NCBI GenBank assembly: GCA_041687495.1
Contig: JAWLBR010000119.1
Span: 1 to 7,303, forward strand
Direction of reading: 5' to 3'
Length of the DNA: 7,303 bases
Source: JAWLBR01 sp041687495
GTDB taxonomy: Bacteria > Bacillota > Limnochordia > DTU087 > JAAYGB01
Part shown: one piece after another, positions 5,455 through 7,303 of the stretch
Layout of the letters: each line of letters opens with the position of its first letter
Numbering within the stretch: the first letter of the stretch is position 1
Position numbers and translations under genes: made by a program
Notes under the pieces: model-generated
Told to the model about the DNA's origin: nothing
What the model saw: only the letters and a program-made list of their open reading frames with translations
The model's database searches: none

Positions 5455-6285
5455 CTACCCCACCATCGAACGATAGCGCATCTGATCGGCTAACTTGGCG
5501 ATAATCAGCGAGTTTGTCGGGAATTTCCCTTTGCTGGTTGACCCTGTTAGTTCAGTCAGATACTCGCGATTTCCGTGTTCCCAAGCTGCGATGACGGCAT
5601 TACGAATCGCAGCCTCTACTCCACCGGGAGTAGTCTTGTACTTCTCTGCTAGTTTGGGATACAGCTCCTTGGTCAAAGAACCTCCCAGGAGAGCATCATC
5701 TTGTACTAGCAGCAGCACTGCATCCCTCAGGTAGTTGTATCCCTTGAAATGAGCCGGAATCCCTATCCTGTGCAGTAGGTTTGTCACTGCCGCCTCACAA
5801 TCCCGTTCGGGCTGCTGATGATGGGAGTGTGATGAGGAGACTAGGCTGAGTCCAGAAGAACTACTACCGGTGCTGAGGCGAAAGCCCGAAGCTGGGACAG
5901 TCTGCTGGACTGGGCTGGTGCCGGCAAACTGATTGATCCGCTCGGCCAGCACTTCCATGTCAAAGGGTTTAACGATGAAGTAGTCGACATTCATCTCGGT
6001 AAATCGACGGATGATGTCTTCCCGACCGAAAGCGGTTAACACAATGATATGCGGCCGTCTTTCCAGCTGCATCGCGTCGAGTTTCTCCAGAACTCCTAGC
6101 CCGTCCAGATGGGGCATAGTTACATCGAGAATCACAACATCAGGTTCGTGAGCCTGAATTTGCGCTAAGGTTTCTTCTCCGTCAGGAGCGATTCCGACGA
6201 CATTCATCCCCGCTACTTCTTCTAAGTATTGTTTCAGCGTGTTACACAAATTGAGATCATTGTCAGCTATAAGTACCTTTAACAC
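5455..6285 (-). CDS. spo0A: Spo0A, sporulation master response regulator and transcription factor
   Basis: When phosphorylated, Spo0A binds 0A boxes and switches cells to sporulation. The product has 276 residues. Residues 1-122 are a receiver domain with phospho-acceptor Asp54 (VVILDVTMP), Thr84 (VLTAFG) and Lys106 (FIVKPF). A Ser/His/Gln-rich linker follows (about 123-162). The Spo0A-specific DNA-binding domain (about 163-276) has IPAHFKGYNYLRDA, the SLTKELYP helix, the recognition-helix region VEAAIRNAVIAAW (223-235) and KFPTNSLIIAKLAD. I start at GTG 6285 because GGGAGGTGA ends four bases before it. The ATG at 6300 overlaps that ribosome site and so cannot be the start. The stop is a double TAG. 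Oddly, the acidic pocket reads D8-N9-D10 instead of the usual D-D-N. Its neighbour is rsmB, not spoIVB as in most spore formers, so it may be a relocated gene or a second copy. Confidence 0.96.
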   Translation of the reverse strand: MLKVLIADNDLNLCNTLKQYLEEVAGMNVVGIAPDGEETLAQIQAHEPDVVILDVTMPHLDGLGVLEKLDAMQLERRPHIIVLTAFGREDIIRRFTEMNVDYFIVKPFDMEVLAERINQFAGTSPVQQTVPASGFRLSTGSSSSGLSLVSSSHSHHQQPERDCEAAVTNLLHRIGIPAHFKGYNYLRDAVLLLVQDDALLGGSLTKELYPKLAEKYKTTPGGVEAAIRNAVIAAWEHGNREYLTELTGSTSKGKFPTNSLIIAKLADQMRYRSMVG

Positions 6286-6351
6286 ATATTCACCTCCCAT
6301 TCTCTGCTACAATTTGCGAAAAATCAGCAAAACATTACCACTACCGCTGAG

Positions 6352-6380
6352 AATTTCCCCACATGCAGGAAAAATCCTCC
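6352..6380 (-). promoter_or_regulatory. Candidate sigma-H promoter of spo0A
   Basis: On the minus strand GGAGGATTT (6380-6372) fits the sigma-H -35 pattern RnAGGAwWW completely. After an 11-base spacer, GGGGAAATT (6360-6352) fits the -10 pattern RnnGAATWW with one mismatch (GAAA for GAAT). Known sigma-H promoters have spacers of 11-12. In B. subtilis spo0A is driven from a sigma-H promoter at the onset of sporulation. It predicts a 5' leader of roughly 60 bases. Confidence 0.5.
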
Positions 6381-6385
6381 TTTTG

Positions 6386-6393
6386 TGGCGAAA
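6386..6393. promoter_or_regulatory. Candidate 0A box (Spo0A binding site)
   Basis: TGGCGAAA on the plus strand fits the core TGNCGAA. It lies five bases upstream of the candidate sigma-H -35 element of spo0A, where autoregulation would act. Such a short motif is expected a few times in a window this size by chance (another, TTTCGCCA, lies inside the phosphatase gene), so only its position supports it. Confidence 0.4.
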
Positions 6394-6410
6394 TTAGCCT
6401 GACAACCCCA

Positions 6411-7303
6411 TTATTTTATCTTTCTCAGACGTACCATAAAGAATCCGTCAGTACCATGTACATGGGGAAACAGTTGAATCCATCCCGCGTCAGCAGCCAC
6501 CGAGGACAGCACCCTTGATTCTGAAGGCGTATCGATCCTGAAGTTGGGATACCGCTGCAGAAACCATTGCACGTTCTCCTGATTCTCTTCCATCGACACC
6601 GTACAGGTGCTGTACACCACTCGCCCGCCAGGCTTGACTAGTGTGGCTGCGCTAGTCAGTAGAGTCCGCTGTAGATCCCGTAACTCCTTAATGTCGGCAA
6701 TTTCTTTGCGCCACCTCAGATCAGGCTTACGGCGGAGAACGCCAAGCCCCGAACAGGGTGCGTCCAGCAATACAGCGTCGCATCTTCCGTCGTACTCATG
6801 GGATAAGTCGCGCGCGTCCCCCTGAAGTGTAGTAATGCTCTTGAGCCCCAAACGTTGAGCCGACTTTGCCAACAACTCAAGCTTGTGTTGATGCAGGTCC
6901 ACAGCCAAGACCGTTCCCCGATCCTCCATGAGTGTCGCGGCATGGGTTGCCTTCCCCCCTGGAGCACTGCACATATCCATCACAGTCTCTCCCGGCTGGG
7001 GATTCAGCAGATGCCCAACTAACATCGAGCTTTCATCTTGTACTTGAAATAGCCCTGCTTGAAAGGCAGGCATAGCGCCGATGGAGCCATACTCTCCTAT
7101 CCTCAGTCCTTCCCAAGCCCACAGCGATGTCCCCACCTGTACCCCATCGTTTTCCAGCTGCTGAGCAAGGTCTGTAGGGGAGATCCGCATCGTGTTAGTG
7201 CGAATTGCGGTTGGAGGCGCCGCGTTATTAGACTCACACAAAGCCTTGGCAGTTTCCCAACCAAGCTCGTCGATCCACTTTTGTACCAACCATATCGGAT
7301 GGG
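6411..7303 (-). CDS. rsmB: 16S rRNA (cytosine967-C5)-methyltransferase, 5' end beyond window
   Basis: RsmB (Sun/Fmu) methylates C5 of C967 in 16S rRNA. The visible part is the C-terminal catalytic half. The NusB-like N-terminal RNA-binding domain lies outside the window. The frame stays open to the edge and reads HPIWLVQKWIDELGW, the normal junction between the two domains, so TTG 7289 is an internal Leu codon and not a start. The motifs are MDMCSAPGGKATHAA (SAM binding, around 6945-6990), LLDAPCSGLGVLRRKPDLRW with the release cysteine of the PC motif, and VYSTCTVS (about 6595-6618) with the nucleophilic cysteine. It ends FMVRLRKIK-TAA, as usual. No terminator is visible in the 125 bases before spo0A, so read-through into spo0A is possible. 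Confidence 0.95.
   Translation of the reverse strand, partial: HPIWLVQKWIDELGWETAKALCESNNAAPPTAIRTNTMRISPTDLAQQLENDGVQVGTSLWAWEGLRIGEYGSIGAMPAFQAGLFQVQDESSMLVGHLLNPQPGETVMDMCSAPGGKATHAATLMEDRGTVLAVDLHQHKLELLAKSAQRLGLKSITTLQGDARDLSHEYDGRCDAVLLDAPCSGLGVLRRKPDLRWRKEIADIKELRDLQRTLLTSAATLVKPGGRVVYSTCTVSMEENQENVQWFLQRYPNFRIDTPSESRVLSSVAADAGWIQLFPHVHGTDGFFMVRLRKIK

Overview
The window looks like chromosomal DNA of an endospore-forming member of the Firmicutes (Bacillota), probably of the class Clostridia. The reasons are a convincing Spo0A, the sporulation master regulator, and a serine/threonine-phosphorylation and cell-wall cluster of FHA, FHA, PP2C phosphatase and FtsW/RodA behind rlmN. Base composition is near 50% G+C. 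I cannot name a genus from sequence alone.

Layout. From 1 to 3756 the minus strand carries a compact operon, transcribed right to left: rlmN (23S rRNA/tRNA methyltransferase), a soluble FHA protein, a membrane-anchored FHA protein, a PP2C phosphatase, and the start of an FtsW/RodA-type glycan polymerase that runs off the left edge. Gene gaps are 6 to 52 bases. The order FHA, FHA, PP2C, SEDS is the same as in the actinobacterial fhaA-fhaB-pstP-rodA cluster, where kinase and penicillin-binding protein genes follow. Those would lie beyond the left edge.

From 3757 to 6410 there is a more mixed block. A small plus-strand ORF (3881-4159) encodes only the core-binding domain of a tyrosine recombinase. 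It is preceded by a leader that can fold into a three-way junction. It faces a secreted CBM9-like protein (4292-4924, minus) across a shared terminator. The CBM9 gene has its Shine-Dalgarno sequence separated from its start by a strong hairpin. Next come a complete tRNA-Pro(CGG) with promoter and bidirectional terminator, and then spo0A (minus) with a sigma-H-like promoter and a candidate 0A box.

From 6411 to the right edge is the 3' part of rsmB (16S rRNA m5C967 methyltransferase). In many Firmicutes rsmB and rlmN are close neighbours, so the 2.65 kb between them looks like an insertion or rearrangement that includes spo0A.

Most interesting for a second look: the folded leader plus solo core-binding-domain gene at 3781-4159; the hairpin between Shine-Dalgarno and start codon at 4925-4971; and a relocated Spo0A whose acidic-pocket motif reads D-N-D instead of D-D-N. 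No CRISPR array, insertion sequence or rRNA was seen.
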